Assembly (NCBI RefSeq): GCF_019084075.1
Contig: NZ_JAHREN010000001.1
Location: forward strand, 4,366,501-4,430,500
DNA length: 64,000 bases
DNA from: Siccirubricoccus sp. G192
GTDB lineage: Bacteria; Pseudomonadota; Alphaproteobacteria; Acetobacterales; Acetobacteraceae
Direction of reading: 5' to 3'
The notes under the pieces were generated by a model. The model searched no databases and had not been told where the DNA came from. It was given only the letters and a program-made list of their open reading frames with translations. The stretch's first letter is position 1. Every line of letters begins with the position of its first letter. Position numbers and translations under genes: made by a program. Of this stretch, positions 52,382 to 60,563 are shown piece by piece.

Positions 52382-52912
52382 CTACACCATCCGCAGCAGC
52401 GTGCCGTCCCGGCGGATTCCCTGGTGGAAGATCACGCCGCCGACATGCAGCACCAGCAGCACGATCAGGGACCAGCCCACGGCCTGATGCGCCGCCTTCA
52501 GCGACTCGGCCAGCGGAAGATTGACCTCCATGAATTTCGGCAGGTTGATGAAGCCGAGATAGGCGGTCTCGCCGCGCAGCGGGAAGCCGAAGGCATTGGT
52601 GGTGAGGAAGCCCAGCACCGGCTGCAGGATCAGCACCAGATACAGCAGCCGGTGCACCGTGCCGGCCGCCAGCCGCAACGGCTTCGGGACATGCTCCGGC
52701 AAAGGCGGCGCCGGATGCGCCAAGCGCCAGGCCAGTCGCGCCAGCGCCACCACCAGGATGGTCACGCCGGCGGATTCATGGATGGCGTAGAAGGCCATCT
52801 TGTCGCTGTCCTTGATGTGCTTGATGACCGGCCCCACCGGCAGCGCCACCGCGATCAGCCCTACGGTGACCCAGTGGAACCACTTCGATACCCTGTCATA
52901 GCTCGCCGCCAT
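52382..52912 (-). CDS. Cytochrome b561-family membrane protein
   Basis: This 176-residue di-heme cytochrome has four membrane helices. Candidate heme ligands are in YDRVSKWFHWVTVG, FYAIHESAGV, LAAGTVHRLLYLVLI and LKAAHQAVGWSLIVLLVLHVGG. FHWxxxGLI and HxxxG spacing match the prokaryotic b561 group, which passes electrons from the membrane quinol pool (superoxide:ubiquinone oxidoreductase activity is known for E. coli CybB). The start at 52912 is preceded by a G7 run. Confidence 0.9.
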   Translation of the reverse strand: MAASYDRVSKWFHWVTVGLIAVALPVGPVIKHIKDSDKMAFYAIHESAGVTILVVALARLAWRLAHPAPPLPEHVPKPLRLAAGTVHRLLYLVLILQPVLGFLTTNAFGFPLRGETAYLGFINLPKFMEVNLPLAESLKAAHQAVGWSLIVLLVLHVGGVIFHQGIRRDGTLLRMV

Positions 52913-52960
52913 CGCCGCCCCCCCGGATGCCGACCCAAGCATGGCACAGCCGCGGCCGCC

Positions 52961-53893
52961 ATGGGCGCCATGATCGCCGCCCATGCGGATTGGAGCATCG
53001 ACCCCCGCAAGCGCTGGATCACCCTGGCCCGGCGCGAGGCTGGCACCTGGCGGGCGGAAGCCCCGGCCCTGGTCGGCGAGGTCGCGGCGCTGCTGCCGCG
53101 GCTGCTGGCGCCCGGCCTGCCGGTGGCGCTCGGCCTCGACCTGCCGCTCGGCCTGCCGCGGGAACATGCGGCGGGGCGGGCAGAGGCGGATTTCCCCGCC
53201 TTCCTGCGCGGGTTGGCGGCGCGGCCGGGCTTCTTCGCGGTCAGCCCCGGGCTGGAGACCGTCTGCCCGGACCGGCCCTTCTACCCGGCGCGGGGGGTGC
53301 GCGGCATGACCCGGGCGGCGCATGCGGCGGCGCTCGGCCTGGCGGGGCCACAGGGCCTCTCCCGCCACTGCGACCGCGCCACGGCGGAGCGCCCGGCCGG
53401 GGCGCCGCTCTTCTGGACGCTCGGTGCCAACCAGTCCGGCAAGGCGGCGATCGCGGCCTGGCGGGACTGGCTGGTGCCGGCGCTGGCGGCGGGCGCGCCG
53501 ATCCGGCTCTGGCCCTTCGAGGGCGGGCTGCATGCGCTGCTGGCACCGGGCGCGGCGGTGCTGGCCGAGGTCTATCCGGCCGAGGCGCTGCGCCATTGCG
53601 GGCTGCGCCTGGCCGGCAGCAAGCGGGCGCAGGCACCGCGGCAGGCGCTGGCACCGGGCCTGCTCGCCGCGATGGCAGCGCGCCGGGTCCTGCCCTGCCC
53701 GGGGTTGGCGGCGGCGGTGGCGGCGGGGTTCGGTGCCGATGCGGCGGGCGAGGACCGCTTCGATTCGGTCATCGGCCTGCTCGGGCTGATCGGCGTGCTG
53801 GATGGCAGCCGGCCAGATTTCGTACCAAAGGACCCCTGGGTCAGGCGTTGGGAGGGCTGGGTGCTCGGCCAGACGGCGCTGCCGCGCGGCTGA
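52961..53893 (+). CDS. DUF429-like family protein
   Basis: This is a 310-residue soluble protein with an RNase H-like-fold pattern: AAHADWSIDPRKRWITLARRE at the front with an acidic residue in the first strand, VALGLDLPLGLPREHA, SPGLETVCPDRPFYP, LFWTLGANQSGKAAI, IRLWPFEGGLHALL, VLAEVYPAEALRHCGL and EDRFDSVIGLLGLIG. It resembles DUF429 nuclease-like proteins, but activity is not shown. ATG 52970 is an alternative start. It diverges from the cytochrome b561 gene. Confidence 0.72.
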   Translation: MGAMIAAHADWSIDPRKRWITLARREAGTWRAEAPALVGEVAALLPRLLAPGLPVALGLDLPLGLPREHAAGRAEADFPAFLRGLAARPGFFAVSPGLETVCPDRPFYPARGVRGMTRAAHAAALGLAGPQGLSRHCDRATAERPAGAPLFWTLGANQSGKAAIAAWRDWLVPALAAGAPIRLWPFEGGLHALLAPGAAVLAEVYPAEALRHCGLRLAGSKRAQAPRQALAPGLLAAMAARRVLPCPGLAAAVAAGFGADAAGEDRFDSVIGLLGLIGVLDGSRPDFVPKDPWVRRWEGWVLGQTALPRG

Positions 53894-53934
53894 GGCCGGA
53901 AGCGGCGCCGCGCCGCTCCGGCCCGGCCCAGGCG

Positions 53935-54774
53935 TCAGGCCAGGAAGTCGATGGTGGCATTCATCGCCTCGGCCGCCGGGACACGCAGCCCGCCGGCCAG
54001 CTCCGCCACGCCCGCGACGCCATTGGCCCGCAGCACCTCGCGGCTTCGGCGCGGATCGCGCACGCGCAGCCCGAGCAGCGCCAGGTAGTCGCCGCGCCCG
54101 GCCGGATCGGGTGCGGCCGTGCCGAGTTCCGAGGCCACGGCGGCCTGCGGCGCGATCTCCACCACCGCCTCCCCGGCCCGCAGCAGGCGGCGGCCTTCCG
54201 GCCCGGCACTGACGGCATCGGCGCCGAACATGCGGCCGAACAGCGCCGCCTGGCGTTCCGGGTCGCGCGAGGCGATCAGGATGCGGGCGACGGCCAGGGC
54301 GCCATTCGGGTGCTCCTGCCATTCCGGGCGCCAGACATGCTCGGGCGTCAGGTGCTCGCACCAATAGACCCGGCCATCGAAGGCGGTGGCGCGGTCCAGC
54401 CGCACCACCTTGAATTGCGCATCGGCCCGGCTGCCATCCGGCAGGTCCGCCGGGCGGTGGAAGGCCAGCGCCGGCTGCACCGGCACGCCCGCCGCCTGCT
54501 GCGCCGCGGCCAGCGCCTCCGCCCCATGGCCGCGGAAGACCAGGCCGTTCAGCCCGACGGGATAGGGGTCGAGGTCGGGCCTGAGCGCGCCGCCCGGCAC
54601 GTCGGTGCCGAGCAGTTCCAGGTAGTCCCGCCCGAAGATCGCCAGGTGGTTGGCGGAGCCGAGGCTGTGCCGGCCCATCGGCGTCAGTTGGAAGCCCAGC
54701 GCCCGGTAGCGCCGCGCCCCCTCCTCCATCCGGTCCCGGACATCGACGACGACATGGTCGATCAGCGGCTGCAT
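53935..54774 (-). CDS. VOC-family glyoxalase-like protein
   Basis: This 279-residue cytoplasmic protein has two glyoxalase-like halves: PLIDHVVVDVRDRMEEGARRYRALGFQLTPMGRHSLGSANHLAIFG (metal ligand His early, then GRDYLELLG) and ALAVARILIASRDPERQAALFGRMFGADAV (second repeat). It matches the PF13468-type family whose substrates are mostly unknown. The start 54774 has GGGGAGGG upstream; the long in-frame extension to 54921 has no ribosome site. Confidence 0.85.
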   Translation of the reverse strand: MQPLIDHVVVDVRDRMEEGARRYRALGFQLTPMGRHSLGSANHLAIFGRDYLELLGTDVPGGALRPDLDPYPVGLNGLVFRGHGAEALAAAQQAAGVPVQPALAFHRPADLPDGSRADAQFKVVRLDRATAFDGRVYWCEHLTPEHVWRPEWQEHPNGALAVARILIASRDPERQAALFGRMFGADAVSAGPEGRRLLRAGEAVVEIAPQAAVASELGTAAPDPAGRGDYLALLGLRVRDPRRSREVLRANGVAGVAELAGGLRVPAAEAMNATIDFLA

Positions 54775-54875
54775 GCTCCCTCCCCTGATGGATACGATCC
54801 GACGGATGGCCTCCACATGCTGCCGCGCAGGGATGGGCGATGGGAAGGGCGACGTTATACTTGCGAGACCCGGCA

Positions 54876-55142
54876 CTAAAGCTTGAACCGCGTGTATCCT
54901 GGAATGTTCGAAAGGCCGCATGGCACAGTGACGCGAGGACCGGTTCTACAAGAGTAGAATTTTAGATGCGGCGAGTGCTCATAATCTTCTTTCGTGTGGA
55001 AGACGACGTAACCGTTCGTGTCAAAGAGGGCGCCAGGGAATCGTTCTAACGGCATGTAGAATTTGCCGGTTCTACGATAGAGAGCGTGCTTCGCGCCAAC
55101 ACCCCATTGCTCATTCAGCATCTGTCCAATCGGCTTCGGCAC
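54876..55142 (-). CDS. Low-GC small protein, probably horizontally acquired
   Basis: This codes for 88 residues (GTG start 55142; ATG 55121 is an alternative) with much lower GC than its surroundings and codons rare here such as TTA and AGA. It contains GAKHALYRRTGKFYMPLERFPGALFDTNGYVVFHTKEDYE and ends GPRVTVPCGLSNIPGYTRFKL. The FPGALFDTNGYVVF and NIPGYxR pattern recalls small domains found beside restriction or HNH endonucleases, but I cannot name it with certainty. Composition suggests recent transfer. It directly follows the ketopantoate reductase stop. Confidence 0.6.
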   Translation of the reverse strand: MPKPIGQMLNEQWGVGAKHALYRRTGKFYMPLERFPGALFDTNGYVVFHTKEDYEHSPHLKFYSCRTGPRVTVPCGLSNIPGYTRFKL

Positions 55143-55145
55143 CGG

Positions 55146-56147
55146 TCAACTCCCGGCCTTCTTGCCGCTCGGGTAGTGAAGTCCCGCCGCGATCGCTGCC
55201 TGCACCGCCAGGGCGACGGTGAGCGAGAGCACCGGCGTCGGCACGCCGCATTCCCGCGCCAGGCGCAGCGGCACCTGGAACAGCGCGTCGATCTCCATCG
55301 GCCTTCCCATTTCCAGGTCCTGCAGGATGGAGGGCTTGTGCGGGATATTGACCGAGAGGTTGATCCGGTCCTCCGCAGTGGTCGGCACCGGGCGGCCCAT
55401 GGCGGCGGCGATGGCCAGCCCCTCCTCCACCACCTGCCGCGCCGCCTCGCGCAGCACCGGCTCGGCGAAGGTGTCGCGGATGTTGCGGCGGGTCAGCAGG
55501 CAGATCGGGCCATTCGCCAGGTTGTTGAGCAGCTTGCCCCAGACCTCGGTGCGGATGTCGCCGCTGACGCTGCAGGGCAGGCCGCCGGATTTGAAGGCGG
55601 TCGCCAGCGCCACCGCACGCTCGCTGCGGCTGTTGTCGGGCTCGCCCAGCACCAGCTTGCTGGTGCGGCTCGACACCTCGATCACGCCGGGCTCCGCCAC
55701 CGAGCAGGCGGAATAGATGACGCCGCCGAGCACGCGTTGCACGCCCACCGCGTTCCGCACCGCATCGCCGGGATCGACCTCGGGGATGCGGGCGCCATCC
55801 ATCGTCCCGCCATGCCGGTCGAAATACCACCAGGGGATGCCGTTGGTGACGAAGGCTACGGCAGTGTTCGGCCCCAGCAGCGGCGCGATGGCGGCGGCAA
55901 CACCCGGCAGCGCCGGCACCTTGGTGCAGACCACCACCGCATCCTGCGGGCCAAGCTCGGCCGGGTTGTCGGAGGCGCGGGGGCGGGAATGCATCTCGCC
56001 ATCCGCGGCGCGGACGGTCAGCCCCCGTTCGCGGATCGCCGCCAATTGCGCGCCGCGCGCCACCACGGAAAGCTCGGCGCCGCCCTTGGCGAGCCGCCCG
56101 GCCAGGTGGCCGCCGATCGCGCCGGGGCCATAGACACAGATCTTCAT
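55146..56147 (-). CDS. Ketopantoate reductase-family protein (PanE/ApbA), copy 2
   Basis: This is a 333-residue NADPH-dependent reductase fold: nucleotide loop KICVYGPGAIGGHLAGRL (2-19), CTKVPALPG, FVTNGIPWW and, in the C-terminal domain, EVWGKLLNNLANGP with the catalytic Lys and HKPSILQDLEMGRPMEIDALF. The paralogous neighbour and the catabolic setting argue for a substrate other than ketopantoate, probably another 2-keto or 2-hydroxy acid. Its ATG overlaps the stop of the upstream paralogue (ATGA). Confidence 0.9.
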   Translation of the reverse strand: MKICVYGPGAIGGHLAGRLAKGGAELSVVARGAQLAAIRERGLTVRAADGEMHSRPRASDNPAELGPQDAVVVCTKVPALPGVAAAIAPLLGPNTAVAFVTNGIPWWYFDRHGGTMDGARIPEVDPGDAVRNAVGVQRVLGGVIYSACSVAEPGVIEVSSRTSKLVLGEPDNSRSERAVALATAFKSGGLPCSVSGDIRTEVWGKLLNNLANGPICLLTRRNIRDTFAEPVLREAARQVVEEGLAIAAAMGRPVPTTAEDRINLSVNIPHKPSILQDLEMGRPMEIDALFQVPLRLARECGVPTPVLSLTVALAVQAAIAAGLHYPSGKKAGS

Positions 56148-57139
56148 GCTGTCACTTCCATCGCAGGCCGGTAGAGCCCGGCGGCGATGGCCGCCCGGGT
56201 CGCCAGCGCCGTCATCACTTCAAGGGTCGGCACCGCGACCCCCGCCTCCCGCGCCAGCCGCAGGGGCGCGGCAAACAGCGCGTCGATCTCCATCTCCCGC
56301 CCGGCTTCCAGGTCCTGCAGGATGGAGGGCTTGTGCCGCAGTTTCGAGGAGCGGGCGATGCGCGCCTCCGGCGCATCGCCGGCAATCGGCCAGCCCTGCG
56401 CGGCGGCGATCGCCGTCACCTCCCGCGCCATGCGGATGGCGGTCTCGCGCACCGCGGGGCTGGCCAGCGTATCCTCCATGCAGGAACGGGCGAGGATGCA
56501 GAGCGGCCCGGTCATCAGGTTGCCGAGCAGCTTGGCCCAGACGGCGGCGCGGATATCCGGCACCGCCACCCCACCCATGCCGCCCGCCGCGATGGCCGCG
56601 GCCAGCGCCCGCAGGCGCGGCGTGAGGCTGCCATCGATCTCGCCCAGGATGACGCGGCCGTCCTTCGCCTCCACCTGCACGGTGCCGGGCTCCACGACCG
56701 TCGCGGCGGAATAGACGACGCCGCCGATGGTGCGCGGGATGCCCACGGCGCGACGCAGCGCATCGCCGGGGTCGAGTTCCGGCAGGCGGCGGCCGGCTTC
56801 CGGCGTGCCGTCGTAATACCACCAGGGGATGCCGTTCATGACGAAGGCCACGCTGGTCTCCGGCCCGAGCAGCGGCGCGATGCCGGCCGCCACCGAGGGC
56901 AGCGCCGGCGCCTTCACCGTGACCACCACCGCATCCTGCGGGCCGATCTCCGCCGGGTTGTCGCTGGCCCGCGGGCGGCTGTGCAGCAGGCCGTCATGCG
57001 CATGCACGGTGAGGCCGCGCTGCCGGATCGCGGCGAGATGCGGGCCGCGGGCGATGACTGAGACCTCGGCGCCGCCACGCGCCAGCCGTGCCGCGACATG
57101 GCCGCCGATGGCCCCGGCGCCGTAGACGCAGACCTTCAC
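56144..57139 (-). CDS. Ketopantoate reductase-family protein (PanE/ApbA), copy 1
   Basis: This 331-residue paralogue of the next gene has KVCVYGAGAIGGHVAARLARGG as nucleotide loop, RASDNPAEIGPQDAVVV, FVMNGIPWWYYDG and HKPSILQDLEAGREMEIDALF. Order and spacing of motifs are the same in both copies, so they arose by tandem duplication, but residues around the substrate side differ (AVWAKLLGNLMTGPLCI here). It is coupled by ATGA overlaps on both sides, to creatininase and to copy 2. The two may form a heterodimer or act on different substrates. Confidence 0.9.
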   Translation of the reverse strand: MKVCVYGAGAIGGHVAARLARGGAEVSVIARGPHLAAIRQRGLTVHAHDGLLHSRPRASDNPAEIGPQDAVVVTVKAPALPSVAAGIAPLLGPETSVAFVMNGIPWWYYDGTPEAGRRLPELDPGDALRRAVGIPRTIGGVVYSAATVVEPGTVQVEAKDGRVILGEIDGSLTPRLRALAAAIAAGGMGGVAVPDIRAAVWAKLLGNLMTGPLCILARSCMEDTLASPAVRETAIRMAREVTAIAAAQGWPIAGDAPEARIARSSKLRHKPSILQDLEAGREMEIDALFAAPLRLAREAGVAVPTLEVMTALATRAAIAAGLYRPAMEVTA

Positions 57140-57924
57140 GAGACCTGGCCCTTCAGTTGCGCCACCATGGCGGCGCCGGCCCCCACCAGCCGCGCCACGA
57201 TGTGGCCGCCGTGCTCGGCATTGCCAGGGCGGCTATCGGCGCAGGCAACGCCGCCGGGGGCGACCTCCTCCACCTCCATCGGCACCGCGACCTCCACCCC
57301 GGCGCAACGCAGCGTGCCGAAATTGGCGACCGGCAGGCCGAGGATCTCCGGCACCGCCTGCCGTGTGCGCGCCCGTTCCGGCCGGCAGAGATCGGGGCGG
57401 AGATGCAGCGCCACGGACCAGACGGGATCGCCGCCATGGCCGAGGCTTTCCGGGCTGCCGCCGAGTTCCGCATGCAGCGCGCCGGCCATCCGCCAGAGAT
57501 GCAGCGCCGGCACAAGCACGCCGTGGCGGCGCCGCAGCGCGCGGGCGGCGGCCTCGACCGGCGCGATGGAGCCGGCATGGCCGTTCACCACCAGGATGCG
57601 CCGCGTGCCGGTGCGCAGCAGGTTGCCGCAGACTTCCTCGACCACACCCTGAAGCAACGCCGGCGTCAGCACGATCCCGCCCGGCACGAACGAGAAGAAG
57701 TCTTCGCCGCCGAAGGGGATGGCGGGCAACACCAGCGCATCGGCGTCGCGCGCGGCGGCGGAAGCGGCGATGCGATCGGCGATCGCCTCGGCCAGCAGGA
57801 AGTCGCCCATCGGCGCCTGCGGCCCATGGGTTTCCAGGCTGCCCATCGGCAACAGCGCGCAGGCTCCGGCGGCGAGGCGCGCCGCGACTTCCGGCGCCGT
57901 CAACTCCGCGATGCGGTGGGTCAC
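57136..57924 (-). CDS. Creatininase-family amidohydrolase
   Basis: This 262-residue enzyme of the creatininase superfamily (metal-dependent opening or deformylation of cyclic or acyl amides) has the metal site in LPMGSLETHGPQAPMGDFLL (Glu, His and Asp) and LVVNGHAGSIAPVEAAARAL (His). FGGEDFFSFVPGGIVL and EHGGHIVARLVGAGAAMV fit family landmarks. The substrate is unknown. It stands between the M20 amidohydrolase and the two reductases, coupled by ATGA on both sides, so it probably opens an amide in the same pathway. Confidence 0.9.
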   Translation of the reverse strand: MTHRIAELTAPEVAARLAAGACALLPMGSLETHGPQAPMGDFLLAEAIADRIAASAAARDADALVLPAIPFGGEDFFSFVPGGIVLTPALLQGVVEEVCGNLLRTGTRRILVVNGHAGSIAPVEAAARALRRRHGVLVPALHLWRMAGALHAELGGSPESLGHGGDPVWSVALHLRPDLCRPERARTRQAVPEILGLPVANFGTLRCAGVEVAVPMEVEEVAPGGVACADSRPGNAEHGGHIVARLVGAGAAMVAQLKGQVS

Positions 57925-59141
57925 GAAAGCATGTCCAGCGCGATGCGACTCAGCGCCTGCACGCCGAGTCCGATGCAGCGCTCATCCGGCTGGTAGCCGG
58001 CATTGTGCAGCCGGTCGTCACGCCCCGGCGCGCCGGCGCCGATCCGCAACTGGAAGGCCGGCACCCGCTCCGCAAACGCCGAGAAATCCTCGGCACCCAT
58101 GGAAGGCTCGCCCTCCTCCACCACCTCGCCCATCTGCGCGCGCACGGCGGCGATGGCGGGGTCGAGCACCTCGTCGCTGTTCACCAGCGGCGGCACCTTG
58201 CGCTGGTAGTCCACCTCCGCGGTGCAGCGCATCGCCGTGCAGACACCCTCCACCAGGCGGCGGATCGCGGCTTCGGCCTTGTCGCGCGCTTCGGTGTGCA
58301 GGGTGCGGACCGTGCCCTTCAAGTGAACGCGCTCCGGGATGATGTTGTAGGTGGTGCCGCCCTGGAACATGCCGACCGTCACCACCGCCGGATGCAGCGG
58401 CTTCATCTCCCGGCTCACCACAGTCTGCAATTGCGCCACCAGATGCGCCGCGGCGACGATGGGATCGACCGCCGAATAGGGATGCGCCGCATGGCCGGAG
58501 CGGCCGCGCAGGATGATGTCGAAGCGGTCGGAGGCGGCGAGCGAGGCGCCGCGCACATAGCCGAAGCGGCCGACCGGCATGTCCGGGTGGTTGTGGAAGC
58601 CGAGCGCGAAATCCACGCCCTCCGCCGCACCGTCGGCGATCATCGCCGCGGCGCCCTCCAGCACCTCCTCGGCCGGCTGGAAGACCAGCACCACGCGGCC
58701 GGCAAGCTGCGGCGCCAGGCCCCGCAGCACCTCCGCCACGCCGAGCAAGGTGGTGGTGTGGATGTCATGGCCGCAGGCATGCATCTTGCCGGGGTTGGTG
58801 CTGGCAAAAGCCTGGCCGGTTTCCTCATGGATCGGCAGCGCGTCCATGTCGGCACGGATGGCGAGCGTCGGCCCCGGCCGGCCGCCCTCGATCACGCCGA
58901 GCACGCCGGTGCGGCCCACGCCGGTGCGGTGCGCTATGCCCAGCCGCGCGAGCTCGGCGGCGACGATACCCGCGGTGCGTGTCTCCTCGAAGGCGAGTTC
59001 GGGATGCGCATGGATGTCGCGGCGCAATTCCACGAGCCGCGGCTCGATCGCCGCTGTCGCTTCCCGGATGCGCGTCTCGGGATTGTTGGCGAGCCGGTCC
59101 CCAAGGGACGCGCCAGGGGAGGGTTGGGTGGTGCTCGGCAT
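57921..59141 (-). CDS. M20-family aminoacylase/hippurate hydrolase-like
   Basis: This 406-residue zinc amidohydrolase has RRDIHAHPELAFEETRTAG, IRADMDALPIHEETG, GKMHACGHDIHTTTLLG (metal ligands), FQPAEEVLEGAAAMI and GRSGHAAHPYSAVDP, all in canonical order, ending SMGAEDFSAFAERVPAFQLRIGAG. It hydrolyses N-acyl amino acids in known members. The start 59141 gives the usual N-terminal helix. It is the first gene of a four-gene set coupled by ATGA overlaps, and it diverges from the gutted receptor gene and TctBA. Confidence 0.93.
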   Translation of the reverse strand: MPSTTQPSPGASLGDRLANNPETRIREATAAIEPRLVELRRDIHAHPELAFEETRTAGIVAAELARLGIAHRTGVGRTGVLGVIEGGRPGPTLAIRADMDALPIHEETGQAFASTNPGKMHACGHDIHTTTLLGVAEVLRGLAPQLAGRVVLVFQPAEEVLEGAAAMIADGAAEGVDFALGFHNHPDMPVGRFGYVRGASLAASDRFDIILRGRSGHAAHPYSAVDPIVAAAHLVAQLQTVVSREMKPLHPAVVTVGMFQGGTTYNIIPERVHLKGTVRTLHTEARDKAEAAIRRLVEGVCTAMRCTAEVDYQRKVPPLVNSDEVLDPAIAAVRAQMGEVVEEGEPSMGAEDFSAFAERVPAFQLRIGAGAPGRDDRLHNAGYQPDERCIGLGVQALSRIALDMLS

Positions 59142-59293
59142 GGCTGGTCCTGCGCTGGTATGGGCGGCGCGAGGATCGCGGGAAGCCGCGGCACTGGCAA
59201 GCGCCGCCCCGCGCCCGGCGTGCCGGGCAACCCCGGCTTGCTTGGCTTGCATCGGCCATGCCATACGCTCGGCCAACCCAGACGGGGAGGAAG

Positions 59294-59650
59294 ATGTCCG
59301 GGACGATGTTCCGCCGCGCCATGCTCGCGGGCGGTGCCGCTGCCGCGGCACGGCCGCTATCGGCGCGTGCCCGGTCGGGTGGGCAGTCCAGCGGGCCGGG
59401 CGAGGCACGGGAGGCCGACGGCCGGCCGGCGCAGGCCATCCGCCTCGTCGTGCAATCCGGCCGGGCGATCGGGGCGCGGGTGAACCGCGCGGTGCGGGCG
59501 GCGCTGGCCGATCCCGCCCCGCGCGCCCGCTTCGCCGCGCCCCCCGGCACGGTGGCCGATCTTTCCCCCAAAGCTTTCACCGCCTTCATCTGCGCGGAGG
59601 TGGCGCGATGGGCGCCGGTGGTGCAAGCTTCCGGTGCGCGTGTGGACTGA
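59294..59650 (+). pseudogene. Internally deleted Bug/TctC receptor gene
   Basis: The frame of 118 codons starts with a receptor-like signal peptide (MFRRAMLAGGAAAAARPLSA) and strong GGGGAGGAAG site, then AIRLVV, the first strand of Bug proteins. It goes straight to GARVNRAVRAALADPAPRARFAA and ADLSPKAFTAFICAEVARWAPVVQASGARVD, the normal C-terminus. The central part, roughly two thirds of a 320-residue receptor with both ligand-binding lobes, is missing without a frame change. It cannot bind substrate. It stands where TctC belongs in the TctCBA order. Confidence 0.75.
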
Positions 59651-59927
59651 GCCGCTTGACGAAGCCCGGCCATCCGCCCAAGGCGAAGCTGCCCGGACCC
59701 CGGTCCGGGGAGGGTTTGCCCGCCCCCCGGTTCGCGGAGAACCGGTCCGGGCCCTGCCTTGCGTGGCGACGAGCCGGTCGGGGACGGACCCGCACGGCCA
59801 TTCGCCGCGAAACTGTCCTGCCCGTCACGGGCGCCGGTCGCTTGACCGGGTGCGTGGCCAGGGGTGTCGTTGCCTGTGGTCCGGCGAACCGTGCCGGAGG
59901 CGTCTGGGAGCCGAGAAGGGTCGCTAC
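59651..59927 (+). promoter_or_regulatory. Leader with four hairpins before tctB
   Basis: There is no gene here. Perfect inverted repeats: CCCGGACC 59692-59699 with GGTCCGGG 59702-59709; CCGGTTC 59727-59733 with GAACCGG 59739-59745; GCCCG 59820-59824 with CGGGC 59828-59832; CCGGTC 59834-59839 with GACCGG 59844-59849. The GGTCCGG core recurs at 59744-59750. There is no T run, so these are not intrinsic terminators. They may stabilise the tctBA mRNA or be a repeat element. Confidence 0.5.
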
Positions 59928-60533
59928 ATGAAATTGAACGCAAAGGATCTCGCCTCTGGCGCGCTCCTCATCCTGATTGCCGCCGTTGGGCTCTGGCTCA
60001 ACGAGGACCATGCCCTCGGCTCGGCCCGCCGGATGGGCCCGGGCTACATGCCCATGCTGGTCTTCTGGATCCTGATGGGCCTGGGCGTCCTGGTCGTGGT
60101 CCTGTCGCTCTTCAGCGGGCCCGACCCGCTGCAGAGATGGACCGGGCTCGAGAGCGGGATGCTCGTGCTGGCGGTCGTCGTCGGCACCGCGGCCTGGTGG
60201 ATCTCGCCGCTCTTCGGGAGCTTCTTCGAAAGCACCTACAATGGCGTCGGCTTCGGCATGCTGGTCGGCTTGCTGGTCATGTGCTGGGCCGCCGGATGGC
60301 GCCTGATCGGCTATATCAACGCCGCCATGTGCGCCTTCTCCCTGTTGCTGGAGAAGGGCGGGCTGATGATCGCGCTGATCGCCACCATCTTCATCTGCGC
60401 CCTGGCGGAGCCGGAGCACCGGCAGCGGCCGCTCGGGGTGCTCGGCGTCACCATCTTCCTGCTCGCGCTCTGCTGGTGGGTCTTCATCAAGCAGCTCGAC
60501 ATCCGCGTGGCCGTCTGGCCGAACCAGTACTGA
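59928..60533 (+). CDS. tctB: Tripartite tricarboxylate transporter small membrane subunit TctB
   Basis: This 201-residue membrane protein has about five hydrophobic segments: LASGALLILIAAVGLWL with the following RRMGPGYMPMLV typical of TctB, WILMGLGVLVVVLSLF, ESGMLVLAVVVGTAAWWI and two C-terminal hydrophobic stretches. It partners with TctA in proton- or sodium-driven uptake of carboxylates delivered by a periplasmic TctC. The adjacent TctC is deleted internally, so an orphan receptor may serve instead. TctA follows after 30 bases. Confidence 0.9.
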   Translation: MKLNAKDLASGALLILIAAVGLWLNEDHALGSARRMGPGYMPMLVFWILMGLGVLVVVLSLFSGPDPLQRWTGLESGMLVLAVVVGTAAWWISPLFGSFFESTYNGVGFGMLVGLLVMCWAAGWRLIGYINAAMCAFSLLLEKGGLMIALIATIFICALAEPEHRQRPLGVLGVTIFLLALCWWVFIKQLDIRVAVWPNQY

Positions 60534-60563
60534 ACCCCGCCGCCACATAGGGGAGGACGGACC

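Noticed and set aside
54876..55142. A toxin or antitoxin gene
   Set aside because: There is no partner gene next to it and no recognised toxin motif; low GC alone does not support that.
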